Shown here: positions 25,147 through 34,820 of the stretch, one piece after another
How positions within the stretch are numbered: the first letter of the stretch is position 1
Layout of the letters: each line of letters begins with the position of its first letter
Assembly (NCBI GenBank): GCA_030695025.1
Contig: JAUYTX010000001.1
Coordinates: forward strand, 1 to 39,069
DNA length: 39,069 bases
Direction of reading: 5' to 3'
From: Bacteroidales bacterium
GTDB taxonomy: Bacteria > Bacteroidota > Bacteroidia > Bacteroidales > UBA932
Translations under genes and position numbers: made by a program
The notes under the pieces: model-generated
The model's input: only the letters and a program-made list of their open reading frames with translations
Databases searched by the model: none
Told to the model about the DNA's origin: nothing

Positions 25147-25977
25147 ATGTGGGGAAGATCTCCTATTCTACGCGGCCTTGCCACCATTATCCTCTTTCTT
25201 ACCCTTGAGGTTGTTTCAATTTTATTTATTGCAAACGACAGCGTTTTTCAAAGGGTAAAGATTGGTGGAGCATTAATGTATTTTAAATCCGGAGTATCTT
25301 CAGCCACCTCTAATGTGAGGTACTACTTTGGACTAAAAGAGACCAACGAGGTTCTTCTCAGTGAAAATCAACGTCTTAGAGAACAATTATCAATTTACAA
25401 AACTAAAGCAGAGATGGCCGATACCCTTGAGGGCTTTTCTTCGGTTACCCCTGATTTTACATATATTCCCGCTAAGATCATCTCAAACAGCACAAATAAG
25501 CTTAACAATTTCATAATCATTAACAGAGGGAGGAAACATGGAGTACAGAAAGACATGGGAGTTATTTCTCCAGAGGGGGTAGTTGGCGTTGTGAGCTCTG
25601 TATCTGATAATTATTCATACATAATATCCTTTTTAAACATTAATCAGAGCGTAAGTGCCAGAATTGAACCATCAGGGGCATTTGGCCCCCTTGTATGGGA
25701 GGGGCGAAGCTCAGACTATGCAACCTTGACTGAAGTACCATACCATATTCGTGTATCGGTAGGTGATACGGTTTTTACAAGCGGTTTTTCCACACTGTAT
25801 CCCCCCAATGTTCCTCTGGGCACAATAAGGCGTTCAACGATAATTATGGGGTCACATCACAATTTTCAGGTAAGGTTGTTCCAGAATTTCAATTCACTTC
25901 GTTATGTAAGTGTAGTGGTTAACAATAAAAAAAATGAGCTAAACCAATTTCTAAAGGAGAATGAAGCTAAGAGGTAA
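25147..25977 (+). CDS. mreC: Rod shape-determining protein MreC
   Basis: 276 residues: one N-terminal membrane helix (about 10-30), a coiled-coil stretch (TNEVLLSENQRLREQLSIYK, residues about 66-85) and the periplasmic beta domains with VISPEGVVGVV and DTVFTSGFSTLYPPNVPLG. It links MreB/MreD to PBP2 and RodA. Its 3' end overlaps the start of mreD by 17 bases, which indicates coupled translation. Confidence 0.95.
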   Translation: MWGRSPILRGLATIILFLTLEVVSILFIANDSVFQRVKIGGALMYFKSGVSSATSNVRYYFGLKETNEVLLSENQRLREQLSIYKTKAEMADTLEGFSSVTPDFTYIPAKIISNSTNKLNNFIIINRGRKHGVQKDMGVISPEGVVGVVSSVSDNYSYIISFLNINQSVSARIEPSGAFGPLVWEGRSSDYATLTEVPYHIRVSVGDTVFTSGFSTLYPPNVPLGTIRRSTIIMGSHHNFQVRLFQNFNSLRYVSVVVNNKKNELNQFLKENEAKR

Positions 25978-26476
25978 CATACTGATGTCGTTTGTCGCTG
26001 TGCTATTAGTTCAGATAATGCTGAGCGGTCTTGTTGATTTTGGACCACTCGTATTTATTGCAATATATCCTCTTTTCATCTTTACTCTACCTATAAATAC
26101 CCCCGTTAACGGACTCCTTTTGTGGGCATTTGCAATGGGGTTAGCAGTGGATTATTTTACCAACTCAATAATGGGATTAAACAGTTCGGCATCACTTGTA
26201 ATGGCCCTGCTTCAACCCCAGATTTTTAAAGCCGTCAGCCGTAAAGGAGACCTTGAAAATCAGATCAGGCCGGGTCTTGCTCAACTTGGCTATGCAAAAT
26301 TTGCATTATATGCGCTCATTTTGCTAACAATACATCACATCTTTTTTTCAATGGCAGAGAGTCTGGGCTTCACCCACTTTATATACAATCTTCCCCGCCT
26401 GTTTGTAAGCATTGCCGCAAATACTTTGCTAATAATACTTGTAGAATACAGCCTTTTTTATAAATTGATGCGTTAA
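25961..26476 (+). CDS. mreD: Rod shape-determining protein MreD
   Basis: 171 residues, with five to six hydrophobic segments and the family pattern NTPVNGLLLWAFAMGLAVDYF. A small inner-membrane partner of MreC. The ATG at 25961 lies inside the end of mreC and is preceded by AAAGGAGA, which looks like a ribosome binding site but ends directly at the ATG; the ATG at 25985 would put it about 25 bases away. I keep 25961 because MKLRGNIL is a reasonable tail before the first helix. Confidence 0.92.
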   Translation: MKLRGNILMSFVAVLLVQIMLSGLVDFGPLVFIAIYPLFIFTLPINTPVNGLLLWAFAMGLAVDYFTNSIMGLNSSASLVMALLQPQIFKAVSRKGDLENQIRPGLAQLGYAKFALYALILLTIHHIFFSMAESLGFTHFIYNLPRLFVSIAANTLLIILVEYSLFYKLMR

Positions 26477-26487
26477 AGAGCATACGA

Positions 26488-28320
26488 ATGGCATTCACGT
26501 TTGATAAAAAGACAATATTAACAGTCGGGGTAATTGCCGTGGCACTGGTTTATATTGTGCAGCTCTTTAACTTACAAATACTTGACGAAGAGTATAAGAT
26601 AAACGCCAGCAATAACGCTTTCCGTTATGATATAAGATACCCTGCCAGAGGGCTCATTCTTGACAGAAACGGAAAAATACTCGTTGGCAACGAAACAGCT
26701 TACGATATAATGATTACCCCTCTTGAGGTAAAGGGGCTTGACACTGCAGACCTTTGTTCCGTTTTTAATCTTGACATTAACGATGTAAGGGCTAAACTCA
26801 AAGAGTACCACAGAGACCGCAGAAGAATAGGATATCAGTCACTCCCGTTTGTTAAACAGGTTCCCGGGTGGCAATACTCACTGTTTTTGGAAAAATCGTA
26901 TAAATTCCCAGGTTTCAGTGCAGTTTCAAGAACTATCCGAAACTATCCCTTTAGCGCAGGGGCCAACCTTTTTGGATATATTTCCGAAGTTGACACAGCA
27001 TTTCTTCGCAGAAATCCCGACTATCGCAGAGGTGATTATGTTGGCAGGACGGGCATTGAGCGATCCTATGAACATATTCTTAAAGGGAAAAAGGGGTACA
27101 ATATATTTCTGCGGGATGTTCACAATAAGGTTAAGGCCTCTTTCTCTGATGGTCAGTACGATCTGGATGCAATTCCCGGCAAAAGCATAACAAGCTCTAT
27201 TGATGGTGAACTGCAGCAATACGGAGAGTTGCTTATGACCAATAAAGTGGGGAGTCTTGTTGCAATAGAACCTTCAACAGGAGAGATACTTACGCTTGTC
27301 TCAAGTCCCGGAATAGATATTGACAAGCTTGCCCATATTAACAAGTTTTTTGGTGAAATTTCAGCCGATCCGTTAAAACCGATGTTCAACCGTGCAGTCA
27401 TGTCTCCCTACCCTCCGGGCTCGGTTTTTAAACTTGTAAATGCTCTTATAGGACTAGAAGAGGGCGTTTTAACCCATGATACAAGATACTCTTGTGCAGG
27501 CAGATACCCTGTAGGCAGAGGTGTCGGATGTCACCCCCACCCATCTCCTACTGACCTTACCCAGTCAATATATATGTCGTGTAACACCTATTATTGCTAT
27601 GTGTTCAGGAATATTATAGACAATCCCAAATATCCAAATGTAGCTGCCGGTTTCAACAGGTGGAAAGAGTTGGTTGAGAGCTTTGGATTTGGCAGCAAAC
27701 TCAATACCGATTTTCATGCAGAACAGGGAGGTACTCTTCCCACAACAGAAACTTACGACAGAATTCACGGTAAAAACAGGTGGAGTTCACTTTCGATAAT
27801 ATCTCTGGCAATAGGACAGGGAGAGATTGGCACAACCCCCCTGCACCTGGCAAATCTGGCAGCAACAATTGCAAACAGGGGGCACTTCTACACACCTCAT
27901 ATTGTAAAAGGCTCTCCCGATACTCTGATAAATTCTGACTACTCGGAGAAAAATTTTACAAAGGTTAAGCCGGAACACTTTCTTGAGGTTATTGAGGGCA
28001 TGTATCTGGCTGTAAATTCGCTTCCCGGTTCAGGAGCAACTGCTAGAATAGCTGCAGTTAAAGGTTTGGATATTTGTGGTAAAACCGGAACATCTCAGAA
28101 CCCTCACGGAAAAGACCACTCTGTATTTATCTGTTTTGCTCCAAAAGACAACCCAAAAATAGCCGTTGCAGCTTATATAGAAAATGCAGGTTTTGGTGCA
28201 ACATGGGCTGCCCCCATTGCGTCACTTTTGGTTGAAAGATACCTAAATCAGAAGGTTGACAGAAAGGATTTGGAGGCCTATGTGATTCAGGGAAATCTGA
28301 TAAGAAATGTTTTAAAGTAG
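26488..28320 (+). CDS. mrdA: Penicillin-binding protein 2, elongation transpeptidase
   Basis: 610 residues. An N-terminal membrane helix (about 12-30), the pedestal region starting with YPARGLILDRNG, and the transpeptidase domain with PPGSVFKL (SxxK), SCNTYYCY (SxN) and CGKTGTSQNP (KTG). It crosslinks peptidoglycan in the side wall together with RodA. Two cysteines near YSCAGRYPVGRGVGCHPHP sit where many class B PBP2s have a metal- or disulfide-forming loop. It starts 12 bases after mreD and ends eight bases before rodA. Confidence 0.97.
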   Translation: MAFTFDKKTILTVGVIAVALVYIVQLFNLQILDEEYKINASNNAFRYDIRYPARGLILDRNGKILVGNETAYDIMITPLEVKGLDTADLCSVFNLDINDVRAKLKEYHRDRRRIGYQSLPFVKQVPGWQYSLFLEKSYKFPGFSAVSRTIRNYPFSAGANLFGYISEVDTAFLRRNPDYRRGDYVGRTGIERSYEHILKGKKGYNIFLRDVHNKVKASFSDGQYDLDAIPGKSITSSIDGELQQYGELLMTNKVGSLVAIEPSTGEILTLVSSPGIDIDKLAHINKFFGEISADPLKPMFNRAVMSPYPPGSVFKLVNALIGLEEGVLTHDTRYSCAGRYPVGRGVGCHPHPSPTDLTQSIYMSCNTYYCYVFRNIIDNPKYPNVAAGFNRWKELVESFGFGSKLNTDFHAEQGGTLPTTETYDRIHGKNRWSSLSIISLAIGQGEIGTTPLHLANLAATIANRGHFYTPHIVKGSPDTLINSDYSEKNFTKVKPEHFLEVIEGMYLAVNSLPGSGATARIAAVKGLDICGKTGTSQNPHGKDHSVFICFAPKDNPKIAVAAYIENAGFGATWAAPIASLLVERYLNQKVDRKDLEAYVIQGNLIRNVLK

Positions 28321-28328
28321 GCGGTATT

Positions 28329-29753
28329 ATGAAGAATTACGATTACCGGAAACTTGACTGGCCACTGATAATTTGTTATCTTATTCTCACATTCGTGGGT
28401 TGGATAAGCATCTTTTCTGCAGTATATGACGAAGATCATGCTCAGATTTTTGATATTACCCAACGTTACGGAATGCAATTCATCTGGATAGTAACCTCGT
28501 TTGCAATTGCCTTTGCGGTTATCTTTCTTGTCAACTCAAAATTATACAGCACATTAGCCTGGATTATATATGGGTTGAGCATGCTTCTGCTGGTGGCCGT
28601 AATATTTCTGGGAATTGAGGTAAACGGCTCACGCTCATGGTTCGAATTCGGACCTGTTCGGTTTCAACCTGCAGAGGTGGCCAAAATAGCCACCACACTA
28701 GCTTTGGCGGCAATGATGAGCAGTCATCAGTTCAGGATTAAATCTGCAAGGAGTATCCTCAGAATAGTTGCTGTAATTTTTTTGCCTATGGCAATAATAG
28801 TAATGCAGAAAGAGACTGGGTCGGCTCTTGTCTTTCTTGCTTTTATCTTTATGCTTTTCAGGGAGGGTCTTAGCGGATGGTATATATTGTTCGGCATACT
28901 GGCTATCATGATCTTTCTGATAACCCTGAGTATCTCTCCGTTTGCAGCACTTATCGTTATGTTTGCCCTGCTGGTGATATCAAGGGGTATAATAATGCGA
29001 AGGATCTTCCTCCACATATTGTTTTTGAGCGTTTCTGTACCCATAATGATTCTCACTCCGCGAATCGGGGAGATTGGTTTTATAGCAGAAAGTATTGTAT
29101 TGCCCGATGAAGGCTGGCTAGCAGTTTTTATTGTGCCTGCCTTTGTGTATCATATTTACTCAACTGTAAAACACAAATTTTCAGGAATGTGGCTGGCTAC
29201 CCTCTCTTTTATTGGAGCTGTTCTGCTGGTCTTTTCAGTTGAGTTCTTTTTTGAGAGGGTACTTAAAGACCACCAAAGAGCAAGAATAGAGAACCTTTTG
29301 GGAATAAATGTCGATCTTAAAGGGGCCGGGTACAATGTACACCAGTCAAAAATTGCCATAGGCTCAGGAGGACTCAGTGGCAAGGGCTTTCTTAAAGGAA
29401 CTCAGACTAAATATAATTTTGTCCCAGAACAAAGTACAGACTTCATATTTTGCACAGTAGGAGAAGAGTGGGGCTTTTTGGGATCAACTGCGCTGATAAT
29501 GGTCTTCCTCTTTATGATTATAAGGATTGTTAATCTGGCAGAGAAGCAGAAAGACAACTTTAACCGCATATTCGGTTACTCCCTTGCATCAATAATGTTC
29601 ATGCACTTTCTCATCAATATTGGAATGACAATCGGGATTATGCCAGTAATAGGAATCCCCCTGCCCTTTGTGAGCTACGGGGGATCATCTCTATGGAGCT
29701 TTACGCTGTTTTTATTTATCTTTATTCGATTAGACCTAGATCGGTGGAAGTAG
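28329..29753 (+). CDS. rodA: Peptidoglycan glycosyltransferase RodA (SEDS family)
   Basis: 474 residues with about ten membrane helices and the SEDS motifs WFEFGPVRFQPAEVAKI, VMQKETGSALVFLAF and GIPLPFVSYGGSSLWS. It is about 100 residues longer than E. coli RodA because of extra hydrophobic segments between about 190 and 300, a common feature in Bacteroidetes. It polymerises glycan strands with PBP2. Its last 32 bases overlap the 3' end of the biotin carrier gene on the other strand. Confidence 0.95.
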   Translation: MKNYDYRKLDWPLIICYLILTFVGWISIFSAVYDEDHAQIFDITQRYGMQFIWIVTSFAIAFAVIFLVNSKLYSTLAWIIYGLSMLLLVAVIFLGIEVNGSRSWFEFGPVRFQPAEVAKIATTLALAAMMSSHQFRIKSARSILRIVAVIFLPMAIIVMQKETGSALVFLAFIFMLFREGLSGWYILFGILAIMIFLITLSISPFAALIVMFALLVISRGIIMRRIFLHILFLSVSVPIMILTPRIGEIGFIAESIVLPDEGWLAVFIVPAFVYHIYSTVKHKFSGMWLATLSFIGAVLLVFSVEFFFERVLKDHQRARIENLLGINVDLKGAGYNVHQSKIAIGSGGLSGKGFLKGTQTKYNFVPEQSTDFIFCTVGEEWGFLGSTALIMVFLFMIIRIVNLAEKQKDNFNRIFGYSLASIMFMHFLINIGMTIGIMPVIGIPLPFVSYGGSSLWSFTLFLFIFIRLDLDRWK

Positions 29754-30255
29754 CTCTGTCCATAATAATTTCAAACTCTTTATCAGACTTCAGGAACAGC
29801 ATTATCCCTCCTTTAGGGACCTTTTCTCCCTCCTTTACAAATATCTTCTCAATTGTACCGTCAAAAGGAGCCAGAACAAGATTCTGCATCTTCATAGCCT
29901 CGAATGTCATTATGTGACTTCCTTTCACAACATGGTCACCCTCTTTAATTTCGAGGGAGGTTACCACACCCGGGATAATTGATTTTACCTCCTGAGGGTC
30001 AGGTCTTTTCCACACCTTACGATTGATATATTTTTTCGTGAGCGTAGTTTTGTACATTCTTGCATTGGGAAAAACCTGAATAACATCATACTTCTGCTTA
30101 TCAGCTATCTCCTTTTCAATTAATTTTTTCTCCCTTTCAGCTGTCTTTTTCAGCTTTTTGGCCTCTCTCTCCTGCTCTTTCTTCATTTTGGCCAGCTCTT
30201 TATCCTTGGCTTTTTGTCTCTTAAGGACAAGTGCCCTTTTCTCAGATATTTTCAT
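29722..30255 (-). CDS. Biotin carboxyl carrier protein with long charged N-terminal helix
   Basis: 177 residues. The C-terminal half is a biotinyl domain: PGVVTSLEIKEGDHV, the biotinylation site EAMKM with Lys122, and APFDGTIEKIFVKEGEKV. The first 55 residues are almost entirely Lys, Glu, Arg and Ala in a heptad-like run, predicted to be a long helix or coiled coil, which is not typical of biotin carriers. It follows the carboxyltransferase gene by 56 bases on the same strand, so it most likely carries carboxybiotin for that enzyme. No biotin carboxylase or membrane decarboxylase subunit lies beside it. Its 3' end overlaps rodA by 32 bases. Confidence 0.88.
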   Translation of the reverse strand: MKISEKRALVLKRQKAKDKELAKMKKEQEREAKKLKKTAEREKKLIEKEIADKQKYDVIQVFPNARMYKTTLTKKYINRKVWKRPDPQEVKSIIPGVVTSLEIKEGDHVVKGSHIMTFEAMKMQNLVLAPFDGTIEKIFVKEGEKVPKGGIMLFLKSDKEFEIIMDRATSTDLGLIE

Positions 30256-30311
30256 ACCGATTCGTTTATTAGTAAGTAACTCCGTGATTTTTCAAAAAGA
30301 GTATCCTCTTT

Positions 30312-31862
30312 TTAAAATGGTGGAATACCATGTTTCTTTGAAGGTCTTTTAACCACCTTGTGTGAAGAAACATCAAACGAATGTATAAGGAACTTTCTGG
30401 TCTCTGAAGGATCAATAACAGCGTCAATATATCCTTTTGCAGCAGCTACATATGGATTTGCGAACTTTTTCTTGTACTCCTCAACCTTAAGTTTCCTCAT
30501 TGCTTCGGGATCTGCTGCCTCAGATATCTCTTTTCTGAAGATAATGTTTGCAGCACCCTCAGGACCCATAACAGCAATCTCTGCAAGTGGCCATGCGAAT
30601 ACAAAATCTGCCCTAAGATGGCGTGAGTTCATTGCAATATAACCACCACCGTATGCCTTTCTGAGAATAATGGTAACCTTTGGAACTGTTGCTTCACTAT
30701 AAGCATAGAGAAGTTTTGCTCCGTGGCGGATTACACCGGCATGCTCCTGGTCAACTCCCGGAAGATATCCCGGCAGATCTTCAAGGGTAACTATCGGAAT
30801 GTTAAAGGCATCACAATACCTTATAAACCTTGCTGCTTTATCGCTCGAATCACAATCGAGCACACCGGCCAGCACCATAGGTTGGTTACATACGAATCCA
30901 ACAGTTCTGCCTGCGATTCTTCCGAAACCGATTACAATATTTGCAGCCCAAAGTTCCTGAACTTCAAAAAATTTCGAGCCATCTGTGAGTGCTTTAATTA
31001 CATCTCTTACATCATAAGGTTTAGTCGGGTCTACAGGTACAATTTTCTCAATTTTATACTTTTTAATATCCGGTTCAACCACCTTTTCAATGTTACAGTT
31101 GCACTCATTATGAGATGGAATGTAGGCCAGTAGTGTCTTAATCTGTTCAAAGCACTCCTTTTCACTCAATGCAAAGAAGTGTGCATTTCCTGTTATTTCG
31201 CTGTGTACACGGGCTCCTCCAAGGGATTCCATGTCAATCTCTTCTCCCAGAACCGATTTTATAACTTCGGGACCGGTGATAAACATCTTTGATATCTTGT
31301 CTACAACAAATACAAAATCGGTTAATGCAGGAGAGTAAACTGCTCCTCCGGCACATGGTCCGAGAATTACCGAGAGTTGTGGTATAACTCCGCTTGAGAG
31401 TGTATTTCTGAAAAATATCTCTCCGTATCCGGCCAGGGAATTTACCCCCTCCTGAATACGCGCTCCACCTGAGTCATTAATCCCTATTATAGGAATTCTC
31501 ATTCTAAGAGCATAGTCCATTATTTTTGTAATCTTTCGGGCGTGCATCGAACCCAAAGAACCACCGGCTACGGTAAAGTCCTGGGCGTATATTGCAACCG
31601 GTCTGCCGTGAATAGTTCCGGTGCCTATTACAACTCCGTCACCTGCCAGATCTTTGCCTTCCATGCCGAACTCCCTGGCTTCGTGTTCGATAAAGAGGTC
31701 ATACTCGAAAAAAGATCCCGGGTCAAGCAACTGGCTTATTCTCTCCCTCGCGGGAAGCTTCCCCATTGCTATCTGCTTTGCTATGGCGGTTTCACCTCCA
31801 CCTTGTATGGCTTTGGCTCTCCTTTCCTGCAATTCAGAAATTTTTCTTTTTAATAGATTCAT
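30312..31862 (-). CDS. Acyl-CoA carboxylase carboxyltransferase subunit (propionyl-CoA carboxylase beta / methylmalonyl-CoA decarboxylase alpha type)
   Basis: 516 residues from the ATG at 31862 (MNLLKRKISEL); the longer in-frame start would cross the -7 element. Two crotonase-like halves: the first with DGVVIGTGTIHGRPV, DFTVAGGSLGSMHARKI, NDSGGARIQEG and GPCAGGAVYSPAL; the second with QPMVLAGVLDCDSSDKAARF, EDLPGYLPGVDQEHAG and KAYGGGYIAMNSRHL. It moves carboxyl between biotin and an acyl-CoA, most likely propionyl-CoA/methylmalonyl-CoA. A biotin carrier follows; no biotin carboxylase is present here, so carboxylase and decarboxylase roles cannot be told apart. Divergent from gcvP. Confidence 0.93.
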   Translation of the reverse strand: MNLLKRKISELQERRAKAIQGGGETAIAKQIAMGKLPARERISQLLDPGSFFEYDLFIEHEAREFGMEGKDLAGDGVVIGTGTIHGRPVAIYAQDFTVAGGSLGSMHARKITKIMDYALRMRIPIIGINDSGGARIQEGVNSLAGYGEIFFRNTLSSGVIPQLSVILGPCAGGAVYSPALTDFVFVVDKISKMFITGPEVIKSVLGEEIDMESLGGARVHSEITGNAHFFALSEKECFEQIKTLLAYIPSHNECNCNIEKVVEPDIKKYKIEKIVPVDPTKPYDVRDVIKALTDGSKFFEVQELWAANIVIGFGRIAGRTVGFVCNQPMVLAGVLDCDSSDKAARFIRYCDAFNIPIVTLEDLPGYLPGVDQEHAGVIRHGAKLLYAYSEATVPKVTIILRKAYGGGYIAMNSRHLRADFVFAWPLAEIAVMGPEGAANIIFRKEISEAADPEAMRKLKVEEYKKKFANPYVAAAKGYIDAVIDPSETRKFLIHSFDVSSHKVVKRPSKKHGIPPF

Positions 31863-31883
31863 AGGTTTTAGTTTTGTTCCGCA

Positions 31884-31891
31884 CAAAAATA
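31884..31891 (-). promoter_or_regulatory. -7 element (TATTTTTG) for the carboxyltransferase gene
   Basis: The minus strand reads TATTTTTG, matching TAnnTTTG, 21 bases before the ATG at 31862. Confidence 0.55.
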
Positions 31892-31930
31892 TGAAATTAT
31901 TTTAATAAGCAAATTTTATGATTTTTTAAC

Positions 31931-31938
31931 TACATTTG
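31931..31938 (+). promoter_or_regulatory. -7 element (TACATTTG) for gcvP
   Basis: TACATTTG lies 39 bases before the gcvP ATG. The short leader leaves no room for a glycine riboswitch. Confidence 0.6.
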
Positions 31939-31977
31939 TGCACAATTTGTTATTAAAAACCTAATAAATAATATCAT

Positions 31978-34803
31978 ATGTCAATCCCTTTTGCTGACAG
32001 ACACAATGGTCCGCGAACAGGTGAAATCGATGAAATGCTTAATGAGATAGGCGTAAAGAGTCTCGATGAACTTGTAAAGCAAACTGTTCCGGCCGACATC
32101 CTTTTAAAATCTCCTCTGAAAACCGACAAAGCTTTAAGCGAGTACGAATATCTTGCAAAACTTAAAGGTACAGCATCTAAGAATAAGAACTACAGGTCTT
32201 TGATAGGTCTTGGTTTTTACGGGACAGGCGTTCTCCCTGCGGTTGTCAGGAATATCTTTGAAAATCCAAGCTGGTACACATCATACACACCATATCAGGC
32301 AGAGATATCTCAGGGAAGGCTTGAAGCGCTTTTAAATTTTCAGACCATGGTTGCAAGCCTCACCGGCTTCAAGATGGCCAACAGCTCAATGCTGGACGAC
32401 TCTACTGCAGCAGCTGAAGCAGTAAGAATGATGTATGAACTCCGTTCAAGGGAGGCACAAAAGGCGGGCAAAAATCTACTTTTTATCGACTCAAACACAT
32501 TCCCTCAGGTAATAGCTGTAATTGAGACTAGGGCAGAGGCTCTGGGGATTGAGATTATTAAAGGTGAATTCAATAAATTTGAGTTTGATGACAGATGTTT
32601 TGGTGCAATTCTGCAATACCCTGCTGCAAATGGAGCAGTTGAGGATTATTCTTCGTTCTGCGAGACAGCCCACTCAAAGGGAATTCTGGTTACAGCAGTA
32701 ACCGACCTTCTGGCTCTTTGTCTGCTTAAAGAACCGGCTGCATGGGGAGCTGATATTGCCGTCGGAACAGCACAAAGGTTTGGCCTCCCTATGGGATTCG
32801 GCGGCCCAACTGCCGGCTTTATGGCTACACGTGACGAATACAAAAGAAATATGCCGGGAAGAATCATCGGCGTTTCTGTTGACCGCCTCGGTAAACCGGC
32901 GCTGAGAATGGCATTGCAGACAAGAGAGCAACACATCAAGAGAGAGAAGGCAACTTCAAATATCTGTACCGCTACAGCTCTTATGGCATCTATGACCGGA
33001 ATGTACGCTGTTTATCACGGCCCTCACGGCCTCAGGAGCATTGCAGCAAGAGTTCACGCATATGCAAAGAGTGTTGCCGTAGAGCTCACTAAAAACGGCT
33101 TTAAACTCACCACCGACAAATTTTTTGACACAATACAGGTTACCGGAGTTGATGCGGGTGCAATCAAAGCCGCAGCTCTTAATCACGGTTTCAATTTTTA
33201 CTACCCAAACAGCAAGACAGTACAAATGAGCTTTGACGAGCTTACCAACTGTGAGGAGGCTGTTAAAATACTCTCATTTTTCGGAATTTCAATTAAAGAG
33301 TGTCCCGGAGCACCGGCAGGCGAGATATTCCTGGTCCGTGAAAACGAATACCTTACAGAGGCAACCTTCAATAAATTCCACTCTGAGACAGAACTTATGC
33401 GTTATATCAAAAAGCTTGAACGCAGAGATATTTCGCTTACCCACTCAATGATTCCACTGGGTTCATGCACGATGAAACTTAATGCCGCAGTTGAGATGAT
33501 GCCTCTCAGTTGGTCTGAGCTTACCAATATGCACCCTTTTGTTCCTGCAGATCAGGCAGAGGGTTATATGCAGATTATTAAAGAGGTTGAGGAAGATTTG
33601 GCAGAAATTACCGGCTTTGATGCCTGTTCGCTTCAGCCAAACTCAGGAGCTGCCGGTGAGTATGCCGGTCTTATGACAATAAGGGCGTATCACCTTTCGA
33701 AAGGTGACACACACAGAAACGTTGCCATAATTCCAACATCAGCTCACGGAACCAACCCCGCCTCTGCTGCAATGGCAGGTATGGAGATCGTTCTTGTGTC
33801 TTGTGACCAGATGGGAAACATCAATGTTGACGAACTTCGCCAGAAGGCGCAGGAGAATAAAGAGAGATTATCATGCATAATGATAACCTACCCATCTACA
33901 CATGGTGTATTCGAGGTTAAGATAAGGGAGATAATGGATATTATCCATGAGAACGGAGGGTTGGTTTATATGGACGGAGCCAATATGAATGCTCAGGTAG
34001 GCCTTACAAATCCGGGCTTCATTGGTGCTGACGTATGTCACCTGAATCTTCACAAAACATTTGCAATTCCACACGGAGGTGGCGGTCCGGGAATAGGCCC
34101 GATTTGTGTAACAAAAGAGCTTGCACAATTCCTCCCATGCCATCCATTTATGGAAAACTGCACAACTAAGGGAGCAAAAGCAATTAGCTCAGCACCTTAC
34201 GGATATCCAATGGCATTGCCTATCACCCACGCATACATCAAACTACTTGGCCCTGATGGTCTCAAAAGAGCTTCAGAGCTGGCAATATTAAATGCCAACT
34301 ATGTCTCGGTAAAGCTGAAAGATCATTTCAAAACACTCTATACCGGATCTACGGGAAGGGTTGCACATGAATGTATTCTTGATTTAAGAGATTTTGCCAA
34401 AGAGTATGGTGTTGATGCAACCGATGTTGCAAAACGTTTGATGGACTACGGATTCCACGCCCCAACGCTCTCATTTCCTGTTGTTGGCACATTGATGGTA
34501 GAACCTACCGAAAGCGAACCGAAGGCTGAACTTGATCGTTTTATTGAGGCTATGATCTCAATAAAAGCAGAGTGTGAGGCTGTTAAAGCAGGCAAACTGG
34601 ACAAAGATGACAACCCTCTTAAAAATGCTCCACATACAGCAGGTGAGGTTACCGCTAACGAGTGGAGCCATAAATATGAGAGAGAGGTAGCCGCTTATCC
34701 TCTGGAGTGGATCAGAGACAATAAATTCTGGCCACATGTGGCAAGGGTAGACAACGGTTACGGAGACCGTAACCTGATGTGCAGCTGCGAAGGCTGGTTA
34801 TAG
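31978..34803 (+). CDS. gcvP: Glycine dehydrogenase (decarboxylating), single-chain P protein
   Basis: 941 residues, the full-length homodimeric form with N- and C-terminal halves. The N-terminus is FADRHNGPRTGEIDEML; the PLP lysine is Lys693 in HLNLHKTFAIPHGGGGPG; SAHGTNPASAAMAGM and MVEPTESEPKAELDRF are further family motifs. It decarboxylates glycine and passes the aminomethyl group to lipoylated GcvH. gcvH and gcvT are not beside it. An MscS-type channel follows 17 bases after the stop, so the two may be co-transcribed. Confidence 0.98.
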   Translation: MSIPFADRHNGPRTGEIDEMLNEIGVKSLDELVKQTVPADILLKSPLKTDKALSEYEYLAKLKGTASKNKNYRSLIGLGFYGTGVLPAVVRNIFENPSWYTSYTPYQAEISQGRLEALLNFQTMVASLTGFKMANSSMLDDSTAAAEAVRMMYELRSREAQKAGKNLLFIDSNTFPQVIAVIETRAEALGIEIIKGEFNKFEFDDRCFGAILQYPAANGAVEDYSSFCETAHSKGILVTAVTDLLALCLLKEPAAWGADIAVGTAQRFGLPMGFGGPTAGFMATRDEYKRNMPGRIIGVSVDRLGKPALRMALQTREQHIKREKATSNICTATALMASMTGMYAVYHGPHGLRSIAARVHAYAKSVAVELTKNGFKLTTDKFFDTIQVTGVDAGAIKAAALNHGFNFYYPNSKTVQMSFDELTNCEEAVKILSFFGISIKECPGAPAGEIFLVRENEYLTEATFNKFHSETELMRYIKKLERRDISLTHSMIPLGSCTMKLNAAVEMMPLSWSELTNMHPFVPADQAEGYMQIIKEVEEDLAEITGFDACSLQPNSGAAGEYAGLMTIRAYHLSKGDTHRNVAIIPTSAHGTNPASAAMAGMEIVLVSCDQMGNINVDELRQKAQENKERLSCIMITYPSTHGVFEVKIREIMDIIHENGGLVYMDGANMNAQVGLTNPGFIGADVCHLNLHKTFAIPHGGGGPGIGPICVTKELAQFLPCHPFMENCTTKGAKAISSAPYGYPMALPITHAYIKLLGPDGLKRASELAILNANYVSVKLKDHFKTLYTGSTGRVAHECILDLRDFAKEYGVDATDVAKRLMDYGFHAPTLSFPVVGTLMVEPTESEPKAELDRFIEAMISIKAECEAVKAGKLDKDDNPLKNAPHTAGEVTANEWSHKYEREVAAYPLEWIRDNKFWPHVARVDNGYGDRNLMCSCEGWL

Positions 34804-34820
34804 AATAAAAGCGATTGTTT

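Noticed and set aside
31863-31977. Possible glycine riboswitch upstream of gcvP
   Set aside because: The leader after the -7 element is about 35 bases and AT-rich, too short for a glycine aptamer, and the conserved core is not seen.
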